DNA from: Zygaena filipendulae
Taxonomy: Eukaryota; Arthropoda; Insecta; Lepidoptera; Zygaenidae
DNA: 64,000 nucleotides
Direction of reading: 5' to 3'
Assembly: GCA_907165275.2 (NCBI GenBank)
Contig: OU015675.1
Coordinates: 4,295,501 to 4,359,500 of the forward strand
Shown here piece after piece: positions 1 to 13,368 of the stretch. The translations under genes and the position numbers were made by a program. Position 1 is the first letter of the stretch, and each line of letters opens with the position of its first letter. Under the pieces are notes generated by a model. It was not told where the DNA came from. It made no database searches and saw only the letters and a list, made by a program, of their open reading frames with translations.

Positions 1-1336
1 TTTAGATTAATGGTGACCCTAATATTAAGCTGATACCTATAGCTATTCTTTAACACCTAAGTACTTGTACGCGTTGAATTTGCAGCTGTCTTTTATAATA
101 AGTAACGATGCATTAACTACACTGAAAAAGCTTGTTACTTTATTTATTTATATCTTTAAATGCCTGTTTCATTAAAATAAGTAGGTTTATTATTCTTATA
201 AACATATGATTTTTTTTAATAAATGTGAAGTGTTTTAGACTAATATACTCTCAATATTTCAGTTAACATATCTAAAAGTGAAAGTTACTCACTGACTAAA
301 CATGATATCTCGAAAACTACCTCACCTTTGAATTCGGAAAGGCAGGTAGACAATTCATAAACTCCCAAATAAAGTAACGTGCCTGAAACCACAGAAAATA
401 GCCAGTCTGCGAGTATATACCTATAGATAGACTCGCTGACTAAACACGAAATCTCGAAAACTATTTGCATAGGTGTATATAGAGCCCCTCTATATGGTGT
501 ATATAGGGACTATCCGGCCCCCCCCCCCCCCTCATCCTGGGGTGGGCCTGGCCCAGGATGGTCTAGTGCCCACACCAGGATGTAGGGCTACCGATTCAAA
601 AATCTATAATACTGATAACTAACTTCAGACGACTTTTCAAATTTGTAGATTTAATTTTTTAAAACTTTCCACCCGCGACTCCCGCGAGTATAAATATGGC
701 ATTTCAGGGGCATGGGCCCCCCCTGAAAAATAACCCAGATACGCCAATGACTATTTGACCTATGAAGCTGTTTGTCAAGTAGATAGTTCATACTTCAGAG
801 AACGGAATCACAGGCATTAGATGATAATATTAGGTATTTACAAAACAAATTACTTGTCACACACGAGGCGTATTATGCGTTAGCGTCACTGAACTTACTG
901 ATATATAGGTGTAAACTGTAAATACCGACATACTTAGATATCTAGCTAGTTTAATTTACAACGCTCTAGCAGAATATGGGTAACAATGCAGGTATACAAT
1001 CTAAGTTTGTAATTTATAATCAATTAACTCGGTCTGACTACATAAAGCCAAGTAAAGGTGTGCACCTCATAATGCCAGTTTTTGTTACTTCGTCAGGGGA
1101 CAGCCTGGGGGACGCACGTGCTAGCTGGAAAAAAATATTCTCAATAAAAAAGCTATTACACTGACTGATGGATGACTTCTCTAGGTAGTAGACGCTAATG
1201 AGTGAAGATTAACTGTATTTTATATGGAAGATACTGCTCACCGTGGCAGGGCCTTATCAGATGAAAAGTATTAATAAACAACTCATTGTTCTTATTAGTA
1301 GTGTACTTACTATGATTTAATTAAGATTTAGTAAAT
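1..1336. other. No gene identified
   Basis: AT-rich, short frames only. Contains the 28-bp direct repeat, poly-C, and a small GGCCTGG-type palindrome near 540-570. Confidence 0.6.
292..463. repeat. Short direct repeat
   Basis: CTGACTAAACAYGAWATCTC plus CGAAAACTA occurs at 292-319 and again at 436-463. Poly-C at about 520-532 follows. Confidence 0.7.
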
Positions 1337-1526
1337 CCTAATTTTTTACTACTATATAAAATACGAATGTGAGTTTGCTAGTTGTTACGCTTTCACCTTT
1401 TAACTACTCAACCGATCATCATAAAATTTTGCACACACCTTGTCAGGGGTACAGAAAAGGACATAGGATAGGTACTTTTTATTCCGGACTTCTTGCGAAA
1501 ACTTCCTAACCGCACGGCACAGTTAG
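1337..1526 (+). mobile_element. Degenerate Helitron-like element
   Basis: ACTACTATATAAAATACGAA start, TTTCACCTTTTAACTACTCA and CAGGGGTACAGAAAAGGACA internal blocks shared with other copies, end CACAGTTAG. Confidence 0.6.
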
Positions 1527-1765
1527 AGTAACCCGTAAGAATTTATGAAGAGAAAATCTAAAAAAAACTAAATTGTTTTTTGACCCTTCCCTATGTGGTC
1601 TGATAGGTAGGTACTTTGCATATTTTATTGATAAAGTTCATAATGTCAGTTAGTAGGTTATATGTACACCCACCAAATAAATTTTTATTGCGACTAATGT
1701 GTTGACAGTCAGTAAATTTTGTTTAAAATGTGCTCATAATATATTCATATTTCATGTCTTCGAAA

Positions 1766-2072
1766 TCTATATAATAAAAATGAATTGCCAAATGTGTTGC
1801 TAAGCGCATAACTTCCAAACGACTGCACCAAATTGGATAAATTGTTTTTTTTTTGTGTTCGTTATTGTCAGGACAAGGTTTATACAAAAGAAGTTTGGAG
1901 TTCCTGCGGGAATTCCAAAACTCATGCGGATGAATCTCCAAAACGGTTGGACCAATATTGACGGGACTTTCATTGCTAATTAGCTGGTGTTATTAAGGAA
2001 TACATTAGGCTACTTTGGAGTTCCTGCGGGAATTCCGCAACTCACGCGTGTGAAACCGCGGGGCACAGCTAG
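1766..2072 (+). mobile_element. Helitron-like (Lep1-type) element
   Basis: A|TCTATATAATAAAAATG start. It has two internal GGAGTTCCTGCGGGAATTCC blocks, a 3' hairpin TGTGAAACCGCGGGG, and end CAGCTAG|T. All Helitron hallmarks, no Rep/helicase. Confidence 0.82.
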
Positions 2073-3899
2073 TTATCAATAAAAACAACAAGTCCAAAGT
2101 CCTAGGCTCATAACCGTGTAGAAAAGCACAAAATTTCCATAAACACGACAAATATTGTCATCATAAAAAGGTTGTAACATGAAAAAATTCACGTTATTAA
2201 AGCTCCCAGTCGGCCAATTAAGAAGCTTTTTCAAATTGAAATGAACCACGTGCCGATAAAAACGTTCTGATGCGATGAGAGTACGAACCAGAAAGTTGTC
2301 TATTTGGGCCCGCCCCCCACTTAGCGTATTCTCTTAAATATAGGCATCCCTCTTTTTCTTAATAATCTTGCATACTTCGTCCTTCTCTCGCGCCCCAGTA
2401 AGCCACTCAACAAAAAAGTTGTATAGTCGATGTCGATTTGAATAATAAAACGCTTTATTCGAATTTAATAGAGATGGCAGTTTATATTTCATTTAGTTCC
2501 ATTGTAGTGCAAAAAATTTGTGATTAAAAAACAAAATATACAATTTTGAAGAAAATATATTTAGAAGTTTGAAGTTTAAGTTGTTTTTTAATTTTTCTAT
2601 TTTTTTTTTCTTTGTTTGTGAGCAATAGAGTTTATTAATACCTACATATTTACATAAGCAAGCAACACACTGAACCAACAATAGGTGTCAAAACTAATGG
2701 TAAATAGGTACTCACCTAGTATATATTTTTGACAGTTATAATTTTGTCAGTGGCACTGGTCAAAAGAAAGTTGTAAAAATTGCCATATTTTTTAATGCTT
2801 CCCTGCGTAATAATTGCTATGTTGAGACGGAAGGCAGATGCGTGTGACTTTTTTTCAAATTTTACTTGTACTTACCTACCGAAATTTGTGTGATCACGAA
2901 AACTAGGACACTAGGAAGTGAACTTCAAATTCGATTTGAATTTATTTTACCGATTAAACAGTATTTCATTTTAAATTATAACTATTTACATAATTTAATA
3001 GGTTTACCTTTATACGAATTTGTTCTTCTATACGTAATTTAAAATTACACAAATTTATCAACTATCATCTGTTACAACATATTTCATTTACATACAATAA
3101 ATTAACACCGAATATATTTGAAAAACCATACATGATACCGCCAAAAAGCTTATACGTACCTATTGTCTGCAAGCTCTTTGGATATCATAGTCAAGCATAT
3201 CAACTAAATAATGTCGTTTTATCTTGCAATTAATTACTTGTGTAGAAAAAATTATATAAAAGAAAGCAAAGAAAAAAGAAAAGGAGTTTATTGGTCCCCA
3301 TCAAAAAGACACAAGAAAATAAACGTGTGTATTGTAAAGAGTAGGTACCTATATAAAATAAGTATTCCCAAGTTCTCACTCTCTGTTGTTTCCCCGGCGT
3401 GGCGTCCGGTAATTCCCCTATAATTTGAGGGTGGGCGCTCGGGTGCAAACGCAGATTGTGCCCGAGATAGACCGAGCTACAACTCCTGCGCCAGCGCCAC
3501 CTCGTACACCTCGGCGCACTAATTGCTTACACCTGGAATTGTTTGCCGATGTTCTTTGTCGCGTAATAACTTTAATTGTTACATAGGTATATTACGTTGT
3601 AACAGAGATACCTACACCACATAAGTAGGTAGGTACTTAGTTGAGAAAACCTTTCGACAATTTGCTTTTTGTGTTTTAGTTTTTGATGAATCATTGTAGG
3701 TATTATGTTAGAGTACCTACTGAAAATATATAACATCTAAACTGAGTATTTAGAATTTTCAGAGTAGGCACATACCAACCTAATAAAACTTTTTATCAGA
3801 ATAGCTATAAAACAAAGGTAGGTATGTGCCTACCCTGAAAATTCCTGAAGATTAATTTGTGATTAAGCAATACATTTTCTTTTGATTTGGTTGGATAAA
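2073..3899. other. No gene identified
   Basis: AT-rich with GTAGGTA motifs. GC-richer 3390-3540 has an 'exon-like' frame on the - strand but no good acceptor. Confidence 0.55.
3753..3844. repeat. Inverted repeat, 24-bp arms with one mismatch
   Basis: The arms 3753-3776 and 3821-3844 (GAATTTTCAG.GTAGGCACA core) enclose a 44-nt spacer. A MITE remnant or a structured RNA is possible. Confidence 0.85.
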
Positions 3900-4093
3900 T
3901 CCTTACTTTTATAAAGGTAAATATTATTATGACTTTGTTTATTACGCTGTCGCTGTCTTAACTATACTCCACCGATCGACATGACTTTTTGCATACCTAC
4001 ACATTGTGTGGGCTACAGAGAAGGACATATTATGTTGCTTTAGGTCCTGGAATTCTCGAGGGAATTCTGAAATTAACGTGGGGGAACAGCTAG
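3900..4093 (+). mobile_element. Helitron-like element
   Basis: A|TCCTTACTTTTATAAAGG start; GGAATTCTCGAGGGAATTC core; end CAGCTAG|T. Confidence 0.72.
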
Positions 4094-4199
4094 TAAAAAA
4101 ATAATAAATCGGGACGAGAATATACCAAAGTTCCAAGGTCCCTTCAATATGTTACTAGAGATTAACATAACATAGTGTATAATTGTATAGATATAGAAT

Positions 4200-4430
4200 A
4201 ATTGCCATATGAAAGGGAGAGCGAATCAGCAGCGTTGCACGCACGCCGTACCGCACGGGGTATGCAGGGTCAGGGGGTACGCCGGGTCAGCGGTGCGTGG
4301 TGTCTGCCGGTGATGCCCCCGGCTGATGGCTGGACACCGTGACGGATGTCACCCACGGACACGTCCAGTCACGACAATGCGCTACGACGTGGTGCAAGTG
4401 TTGCGAGGGTAGCGGATTGTGTAGAAATAG
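4200..4430. other. GC-rich island, unassigned
   Basis: About 230 bp with high CpG, GGTCAGGGGGTACGCC and related motifs, between Helitron copies. Frames are interrupted. Possible regulatory DNA or a worn exon. Confidence 0.25.
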
Positions 4431-4482
4431 GTACACCACAACTTCTTAAAATCTTTCCCATTAATACCTATATTGTGTATTA

Positions 4483-4724
4483 CTAACTGTCCCGTGCGGT
4501 TTCACCCGCGATAATTTTGGAGTTCACACAGTTACAGTCACAGTTACACACAAACTTTCACTTTCAAAAACCTTTCTTAGTGCACACCTACGTCACTTAG
4601 CTATGGAATACCTATTTGTTCAAAATTTCATAGTTTTAAACCCAGCGGTTTCAGCTGTGTGTTGATCACTCAGTGATCACTCACTTGATTAATCAGTCAT
4701 ATTTTGCTTTTATATATACATAGA
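4483..4724 (-). mobile_element. Helitron-like element, reverse orientation
   Basis: CTAACTGTCCCGTGCGG with hairpin GCGGTTTCACCCGCG at the left; ends TATATATACATAGA|T at the right. Same subfamily as 9068-9400 and 31869-32104. Confidence 0.7.
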
Positions 4725-5100
4725 TGATACTTCATGATACATACATGATACTTCATGATATACATAGAAAATGATGACATAGAAAGATGAATGAATTGGG
4801 TGGAATTTATAGACCAGGACATAGATAGATTATTATAGACCAGGATAGGACATAGGGTACTTATAATTCCGGAATTCCTGCGGGAATTCCGAAGCCGCAC
4901 AGAACAGTGAGTGGTATGTATTATGAAGGCGAATGTGAGTTTATTTGTTTTACGCTTTCACGCCTTAACTACTCAACCGATCATCATCAAATTTTGTATA
5001 CATGTTGTCTGGGGTGCAAAGAAGGACATAGGGTACTTTTTATCCCAGAATTCCCGCGGGAACTCTGAAATTAACGGGGGTGAAACCGCAGGGAACAGTA
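4725..5100 (+). mobile_element. Two degenerate Helitron-like fragments in tandem
   Basis: 4790-4906 ends in GGAATTCCTGCGGGAATTCC...GAACAGTGAG. 4908-5100 has GCTTTCACGCCTTAACTACT, CCCAGAATTCCCGCGGGAAC and GGGTGAAACCGCAGGGAACAG. Both are altered at the ends. Confidence 0.6.
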
Positions 5101-5982
5101 CGCTATATTTTTTTCAAATACCTCGTACACTATAACTTCTTGAAAGGAATAGGATCATCGATCAGGAGAATGTGGCGAAATTAATCTATTTTAAAAACTG
5201 AGGATATTTACCTAGTCTGTTGCTTGGACCACAACAAACGGACAAACAGACAAGCACGTCTAGTGTTCCCATGACGACAAATTAAGGAGCGTTATAAATT
5301 GTAATGCTCTATGAAAAAGGAGTGACGTATAATAGGCTGTGGTTAGTAATAACTTGACAGAAATACGTTACGTTGAACGTTGGTAATAAAATTTATATAC
5401 TTACTAACTACCTAGATAACTGTTCACTCCCGCGCATTGTTTCCCTTATGATTCAATTTAACTACCTACTTAGTCAGTCAAACGACTGACTGACTCTTTA
5501 ATTAGTGTTTACTTTAACAATTAATTTTATGAGAAAATCAATACTCTGCTATTTACATATTATCTAAGTAGGTATACCGCACTCATCCTTTACATTAAAG
5601 AAACCAGTGAACTTTAAAGAGTTACTATAGAGTTGATAAAAAGAAAAGATTTGATTTCTTGTTTGTTCGTTTGTATCTATCTATGTAATGTCTAACCTAC
5701 TGTGTCGAGGTGCTCGACTGTATTAAACCGCGAGCGTTTTCAAAAAGGCAATAAAATTTACCTCTGACGAAGCCATTTGTAAACTTATGCATAATACCTA
5801 CCATAGGTTGACCACATTATACGTAGGTATACAATATACATACTACTTATAATATTTATTATTACTGCAAAAACTAAATCGAAATCGCGATAGAGCGCAA
5901 ACGATCTACCTATCTATTAGCTACTCTAGCGATCTAGCTATATCTATAGATTTAAACTTATAGCAGCCTATCCGCAATAGGG
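5101..5982. other. No gene identified
   Basis: AT-rich DNA, no repeat family recognised. Confidence 0.6.
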
Positions 5983-6609
5983 TACTTGCATGAATTTTTT
6001 TTTCAGTCTATTTTAAACATAATTATATGGTCTACTTAAACAAAGCAAGAAAAAGAAAAAAAAAATATGCATAAATTAATTAAATAGAGCGTTTCAAAGT
6101 TTCTACTTTAGACCTTACCGCCGAAACGCGGAATGACGTCACTAGTTGAAAATTACGCCTTATTAATCTGTGATAGAAATGTCACTGTCGTACTGACAGG
6201 GCCATGTGACACTGACAGACAGATAACTTCAATATCCAAAAACGAAATTAAGGTTGAACTGTGTCGATTTACTTCCAAAAGTTCCAGTAAAGAATCGAAA
6301 TGCATCTTACCGATGCATTTTAAAGTAAAAAACTTCAGAAAAATTGAAAAAATGCGTTGACTATATGCACTTAGTTTCTTTTGCCTTCTCTGAAAGAGGT
6401 AAATGTTTCCTAAAAAAATAAAAGTGACGTCATGTGTCAAGCTTGGCTGTGATTGGTGTTTCGTTGCAACGTTCCGTTTCACAAAATTAAAAATTGAATA
6501 TTTTGGAAACTATTGAAAATTTTTTAGTAAATCTCTCACGATAACGCTTTTCTAAGGCTCTATTTTTGAAATATTGACACAATTTCTTATTATAAATTTC
6601 ATGCAAGTA
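5983..6609. mobile_element. TIR element, about 627 bp
   Basis: The ends are TACTTGCATGAA and its inverse TTCATGCAAGTA, with poorer similarity continuing inward. The interior carries GACGTCA sites near both ends. The 109-codon frame on the - strand has no recognisable domain. Target duplication not clear. Confidence 0.6.
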
Positions 6610-7179
6610 TCTTATTGAAATCAATTTCTAAAAACTGATTTTCGAATCGAAACGAAACCAACTCAAAATCAAAGCAAAACCAAATTAAAAACACAGAACT
6701 ATGATCTACCAATAGATACACTATCTTAATGTCATCTACATCGAATTGAAATATGACATAGGTACCTATTGTTTACGAATTATATTCTGTAAATGATATT
6801 CTGTATGTACGTAGGCAATTATTTTAAACTAATATACTCAATAATTTAAAGTAACGACTTAGGCAAGTATACATATCTAAATAAAATCCAGTAAATATGG
6901 GTTTGTAAGAGGTCTGTTTCCTTATTTGTTATACGTACCTACGCATCAGCCTCTTTGCTAAGTACACAGGTCAACTTATCTATTTAACAGTCGTCTGCTG
7001 CCCGCCTTTCGAAACACAAAGCGCACCAACAATCGCCATAAAACACCATCTGAAATCATAACCGCGAATATATAGAGTTCAAAATCGATTAAACCGGCCG
7101 AATAACTGTCAACCAGAATAACAAAAGCTCCGGAGTGTCTTTGAGTTTATGCGATTCAATGTTGAGGATTAGCTCGGAC

Positions 7180-7400
7180 GGAGGTCACGGTTGGATGGTT
7201 TGACTAGTAGGTACGGTGGAAGTGTGAACTTGCTAAGAGGTGTAACGTCCCCACTGTTTCGCTGGGTGGGCGGGGCCTGGCCGACACGCTCGCGCCGTCG
7301 CTCCGCTCACCGTTACAAGCCCTCTACGCTCGGCGGAGAGCTTACGCGCGAGCTTCGTTACGGAAAGCGCACGCTACCGATTTTTTGGTCAAATAAATAA
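7180..7400. promoter_or_regulatory. GC-rich island
   Basis: Contains GGGTGGGCGGGGCC (Sp/KLF-type box) and many CpG. No frame with recognisable product. It may be a promoter or upstream exon; direction unknown. Confidence 0.3.
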
Positions 7401-8548
7401 GCTTCCTTAATTCCTTTTTTATTAAGTAGTGTATAAGTAATCTTTTTGTTTAAGTGTCTCGGGCAGTGTTCAAACGGACTCGCTGAAAACTTTTATTAGT
7501 TATTAGAGTTTATAGTTAAACGGACTTTTAGAAGATATTGAAACTTTTTTAATTTTTAGGAGCCTAGTATCAGGCAGTATGGCTTTTCAGCTATAAACAT
7601 TTGCTCTCAATTTATTAGTTATGGTTAAAGTTTGAGAACGGAAATTGTTTTCAAACATTTTCATCATTTAAAAGGGGTAAGTTTCAATTAAATAATTTTT
7701 ATGTAGGTATGTTTATATTACGTAATAAAACTTTGAGTGAATATATTTAAAAATAAGTCCAATATTTACATTTTAATAGTTTTAATGTTATTAATGTAGG
7801 TCTAGGTAGATCAGTGCGTGTACCTTGTAATTTGTATTGCAAAAATTTAAATAGTTAAAAATTTCATTTAAATCTCGATTCACAGACAAAACATACTTAC
7901 TTTATTAATTTTAGATAGCACATCTTATACACAATATACTGTTTTGAACATTTTAAACGTCAATAATCTGATTTGATTAAACGGAGCAATTCAACCAAAA
8001 GTGTCATAAGTTCTACGCGCCAGTTATCTCGTAGCGGTTCGTCTTTTCAACGTAAAGACATCAACGAGCGCATCAATTTCCAGATCGAACAAATACATTT
8101 ATTTCGTTATTGCTTTTGATATTACCTATACCATACAACCAAGTATTGTGAATAAAAAAACATTTACGTATCTCCTTATTAATTTAAAATGGCATAATAT
8201 CTTAAAAGATAATATTGTTATGCGGTTTATTTTACCCAATGTAACATCTTCATACCATATTCATGCAAATGAATGAATTTTAATTAGAAAGATTAGCGCT
8301 AGTTGATTAAATGAAGCCTCTTCAAAGGAAGAAACTCTTAAAAAATTTTATTTTCAATGAAATCTGTTATACATTATTTCAAGTTTCTAATGATAATGAT
8401 GATGTAGGGCGCTTTCTAGAGCCCGGCCGGCTAATTACCACCTTCAAGTTCAAAATCTGTCGCCAAGCACTTAACGTTGTGTTCCAGCAGTATCAAGTCT
8501 CCATCTCATCTTTCCAGTCTCCATTCCAGGCTAGTTGTGTTTACAATC

Positions 8549-8587
8549 TTTGACCACAAATTTAACATCAGGTGATTTGTGGTCAAA
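8549..8587. repeat. Perfect 13-bp hairpin
   Basis: TTTGACCACAAAT (8549-8561) and its inverse (8575-8587). An outer AGGCTAG / CTAGCCT pair suggests a larger foldback. Confidence 0.82.
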
Positions 8588-9067
8588 CGTCTAGCCTGTT
8601 CACAATTCTACAACAATTCAAACAAAACAATTCCTTTTCATCAAGCTCATAATTTAAAGCCATGATGGTCACGGAGTCTCGCCACCGTGGGATATACTAT
8701 CACACGTACCTACTGTCTACAATGTGAACAACCACTATTATTACATGATTTAATTGTGTAAACCTTGGTACAATAGTAATAAAGGTTAATTTTGATCGTT
8801 ACGCACACCTTTTATGATATATAGGAATTCTTTCTGTGATAGGCGGTAGCGGAAGAAAAAATATATAATAATAATATTATACTTATAATTTTTATCATAA
8901 TAATATTACAATATATATTTCATTATTATTATTCATTAGGCAATAGGCTTGTTTGGTAAAAACTTATACCTGGTAAAAACTAAAATCATCACAACTACCT
9001 TGCAACAGTATTTAGGTACACAAAAATATAGGTATTTATCAATTAATAGGAAAAAGTATAGTAGTAA

Positions 9068-9400
9068 TCTATCCATATATATAGAATGCTTTGTCCTGAA
9101 TGACTGATGGATCAACGCACAGTCCAAACCGCTGATCGTAGAGACCTGAAACTTGGAGGGTGTGTTCTTTGTATGACGTAAGCATATGATAAGAAAGGAT
9201 TTTTGAAAATTCAACCACCAAGGGGATGAAAAGGGGTTGCAAAGTTTGTCTCACTAAAACTCCAGAATGGCTGTACCGATTTGGCAAATTTTGATTTTGA
9301 AATGTTTGTGGAAGTTCTGGAAAAATTTTTAATTAAAGAAAATTGGGAATTCCTGCAGGAATCCAGAAACTCACGCGGGTGAATCCGCGAGTACAGCTAG
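9068..9400 (+). mobile_element. Helitron-like element
   Basis: A|TCTATCCATATATATAGA start; GGATCAACGCACAG block shared with 31869-32104; end hairpin ACGCGGGTGAATCCGCG then CAGCTAG|T. Confidence 0.78.
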
Positions 9401-12400
9401 TTTTTAATAATTGTTATATATTATATAATTGCAATCCCCAATGAATAAGCGGAATTCGCTTTTCATGTATGAATGTAACGTCTACCTTAAGAATAACTTC
9501 TTTCAGCTTAACTTGTTTAAGTTTAATTTATATAGTACGCAATTAGTTACCGTCTATAGTCTATACTCTATACGCATGTATTTAGCACTGCTACCTACTA
9601 TGAGAAGTAGAATAGTAATTTAGAGATTGTTATTTTAAAATATGATTAGGCTAAATAAAATTAATGTTTGCGCCACTACTTAAATGAAAGACTTTCCTAA
9701 TTTTCTAGATTGTATTTTTTTAATTTTTTCCCATATTTTCTTTAGTCACTTTTTATTTCTATTATAGTGCAGAATTGTATTTAATGCGTAGGTAGTTTGA
9801 ATGTGAGTTGTAATTTTGAATTAAGTACCTATTATATTTTGAATAGGTAGAATATATCAAGTTCAACGCCATCTTTGAAATTTTTATTCTTATATCGTTA
9901 ATTGAAATAGGCTGATATATCTGTAGTAGATAAACGAGACGGTACGGTATATCGACGTTATTTTTCAGTTTTAAAGCCATACCTAAGTACAAAATAGTTG
10001 AGAATGTATAATTTCATGGGATCTAAACATCCATAATTACTTATTCTTTGCATACATCTCTATTAACTTCAGAATTCAGTGTTAAATAAGTTTAATTGCA
10101 AGAAAATGTGAAGTTATTTGATAAGAAGAGTTCAAAAGTAATTCCTGGTTAACGTCAAAACTAACTTTTTCCTTAAAAAACCTACTTTCCTTAAAAAATT
10201 CTCACTATTAGGTGTTGAAATCTAGAAAAACCTCTTAGTGTATGCCAACATTATATTATAAAATGAAGACTTGTGTATAATATTGTTTCCAGACACATCC
10301 GTCATGACATTCCGTCATAAAAACCGCAGTTGTTATAATTCAAATGATTATTTATTTATTTAATTTCAAAAAACGGAATCGTCCACAACTACCTAATCGA
10401 ACATTCAAAATCAAAAACTATTATAAGAATAGACATTTTATGCGGAATCTTGTTATCAAACCTAATTAGAAACATTAAAATTCTGCCACCGCTACCGATA
10501 TATACGGGTCTTCGGTGATTACAGATTAAAAAGCCATTAGGCACAGATAAAATTTAAACTGGATCGACACTCGACCATAATGTCTTCATTATACGTCCCA
10601 TCTCTTCCTAATGTTGTAAAAAAACAATTCTAAACTTCTTAATCAATTGTCATTAAAATTTTATTATTTAAAAAGATAGTGCATTAGTTTTAAAATGAAA
10701 AGCTTCATGCAGTAAGTGACGATAATGTCAAGAAGTTAATTGCCAGTGTTACAATAAATAATAGTAATAATTCTTGGAAATTATCACACAGCTTAGCTGC
10801 CAGCCAAACTATACGCAAAGCTTGTCCTAAAGATACCAAAAACTGATATGGGTATGGTAATTATGTGTACAATGGTCTACCTAATTAGAAAATTATAGTC
10901 TGTCACAATATAAGAATTTGCATAAACATCTACGTATCTAGGTCGCATCAAGATCTACCGCATAGCGGTATTCATAATTCTATTGATCTCAGTCAAAATT
11001 CTGAATGGCCATATCATTCACGTCACTTAATTAGACAGTGCAAATTATATTACTAAAATCGATCGGAATTTCAATGACCGCCTTAATTACACTTTCTCAT
11101 TTGAAAGGCGCAAGGGTGCCTCGTTTATCGGAATTTACCAAAATTTGCTTTTGTATTTTTCCATTTTTGTTCTTTTCTTGTTCAATGGTTTTTATGGATA
11201 GTTTCAGGGATAGACAAGCTGAGAATATACCATACCTACATTAAGTTGTTCACTGTTAAGTAGCAGTGTCTGCTTGGTGTATTGCATATTAGCTTAATTT
11301 TAGATCTTAGTAAATTCTTTTTTTAATTAACCCATAAATAACTTGTGTGCGCAAGTGTAGAAAAAAGTTAAAGTATAATGACACACCTACGTATTTAGTG
11401 ATTCTTTAGTGTAAAGTAGTATTAAGTATTACCAACTTGCCGAACTTGTTAGAAAAGTTTATTTTATTACACCGCATAATCACTCTCTATCTTATCACAT
11501 AAATTATCCGGATTTCCTGTACATCCGTTAATTAAGTATAAAAATACTGTGTTGTTATAAATTCCATCAGGTTCTTAATGTCGCTCGGATCGATCAGCTC
11601 GCATGTCCACCGCGCATATAATGGGGCTTATTAGTGCTTTTTAACACCCAATCTTCGCACCTCCAGTGCCGTTCCACCCTGCAATTCGGTGTAATCAGAA
11701 TCTCTCAATGAGATGCATCATTGACAAAAAAAAGCATCATTTAATCTTCCCCTTGTTCTCACCTACCCACTATTAAATGCAAGTGAAGAGGACTCAAAGT
11801 CACTGATAAATAGCGACTACGAAATTAATTTGCATAATGTCTAGAGCATTTTGAACTTTATTGCTTGATAATTTAAGGGTTAGTTAACACCTCCAAGTAA
11901 CAATTTGGGCACTTGGCCCGAAGCAAATGAGGTGCAGTTGACGCGTGACATTAGCTCCCAATTTGGCAAAATTATGCAGGTGACGAAAATGATGCGATGA
12001 AATAAATTAAGTCACCATTTTCGTCACCCTTATATCGATCAACACTACACTATGTACACAGGTACGTGATACAAGGTATGATATTCTTACATATCTAATG
12101 TGAAAATCATAATATTTTGATCTAGATAAATTACTTCTATCAGGATGTAGTTTGCGTTTGACTAAATAAATTAGATGACTTTTTACTGTCAAATGAGTAA
12201 AGACTATATTTCTTTTACTTTATATAAGTTTTACGAATCTCGTACCTGCCGACAACAAGGACGAGTGGGTATTGGGCTCGGCCTTCTGTAGTATTTGTAT
12301 GTAAATTACCTATGTTTCTTATTTCAACCAAATTTATAACTAATTTTTTTGTGGAAATAAACAACATAAATTATACATTTATACGTAGGTATATAGCTAA

Positions 12401-13368
12401 ATAAAGTTATTGGAACTTTTAACACTTAAGTTTTCATTGTCATCATAATTTACGAAAACGTTTTTTGGGTAGGTAAAACATCAGTTTTTTAGTACCCATA
12501 GTATAACAAGCTCAGCTGATGGAATAGTCAGAGTGAATTGATAAATTATTTATTAACAGATACTCCAACTGTCCTTAAAAATTTTCCTTCGTAACATGCA
12601 CGGACACAGTCTTCCGCTTATTATCATACCACGAATTTTCCTGAAGACTTGTTCTTAATAGTCAGAGTAACAAATCATTATGAGCACCTGTCTTGTCTAC
12701 GGAAAGATAACCATGTTACTTATCTGCAAATAAAATTTACACCATTAAACTAAAAAGATAGGTAATATAAAGACAAAAAGTCATTAGTCAATTTAACTTG
12801 GTGGACACGTATTTTAATCGAGAAGATAAATTGGTATCTAGTTTTCAATTCCGGTACTTAATTAAAAGAAAAACTAATCGTGAACCAAAATTAGCTAGGT
12901 TTATACACGAGTAGATATGTACATAAATTATTTGAAAAATAAATTGGTCCCATTCCTCGGGACATCATCTCTTATAAATAATTGGTAATGAATAAAGCCG
13001 GAGGACAAATACGAACAGTGACTTCTGATAACACATTTCTTCGATCGTAACGCCGGGACCACAATACGCTCAAATTACCGACGGCGCGGCGACGCGCCGG
13101 CGCACGCGCACGATTCCCGCAACCCGTCATTATAAACTCGTAAATAACCAAATTAATGTGCGCCCCGATCTGTCCCTTTCAATTTTTAATACGTAATGAC
13201 ATTCATTTGATAAAATTAACTGTAGAATTTAAGTTTATAGCTCGGTGATAACTTTATTTTTCTCTTCTAGTGCGTTATCTTTTACCTCACATAAAGCTTT
13301 CATGCTAAGTAGGTACTGCTACTGCTACCTAAGTATAAACTGATTACTGAATGTTCTATTGTAAATAT
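9401..13368. other. No gene identified; possible conserved non-coding blocks
   Basis: 11560-12030 is repeat-free and GC-richer (TAATGGGGCTTATTAG, ATGCAAGTGAAG). 13020-13160 has a CpG-dense stretch around GACGCGCCGGCGCACGC. The rest is AT-rich filler. Confidence 0.5.
11979..12028. repeat. Perfect 13-bp inverted repeat
   Basis: GGTGACGAAAATG (11979-11991) and CATTTTCGTCACC (12016-12028), 24-nt loop. Confidence 0.85.

Larger units (their letters stand above)
6610..9067. other. No gene identified
   Basis: Apart from the GC island at 7180-7400 and the hairpin at 8549-8587, nothing recognised. Confidence 0.55.

Noticed and set aside
3390..3540. Exon-like - strand frame (CAEVYEVALAQEL then stop)
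   Set aside because: Short, GC-driven, and the would-be acceptor lacks a pyrimidine tract; no neighbouring exon fits.
6153..6482. 109-codon - strand frame
   Set aside because: Lies wholly inside the 5983-6609 TIR element, AT-rich composition, no recognisable motif.
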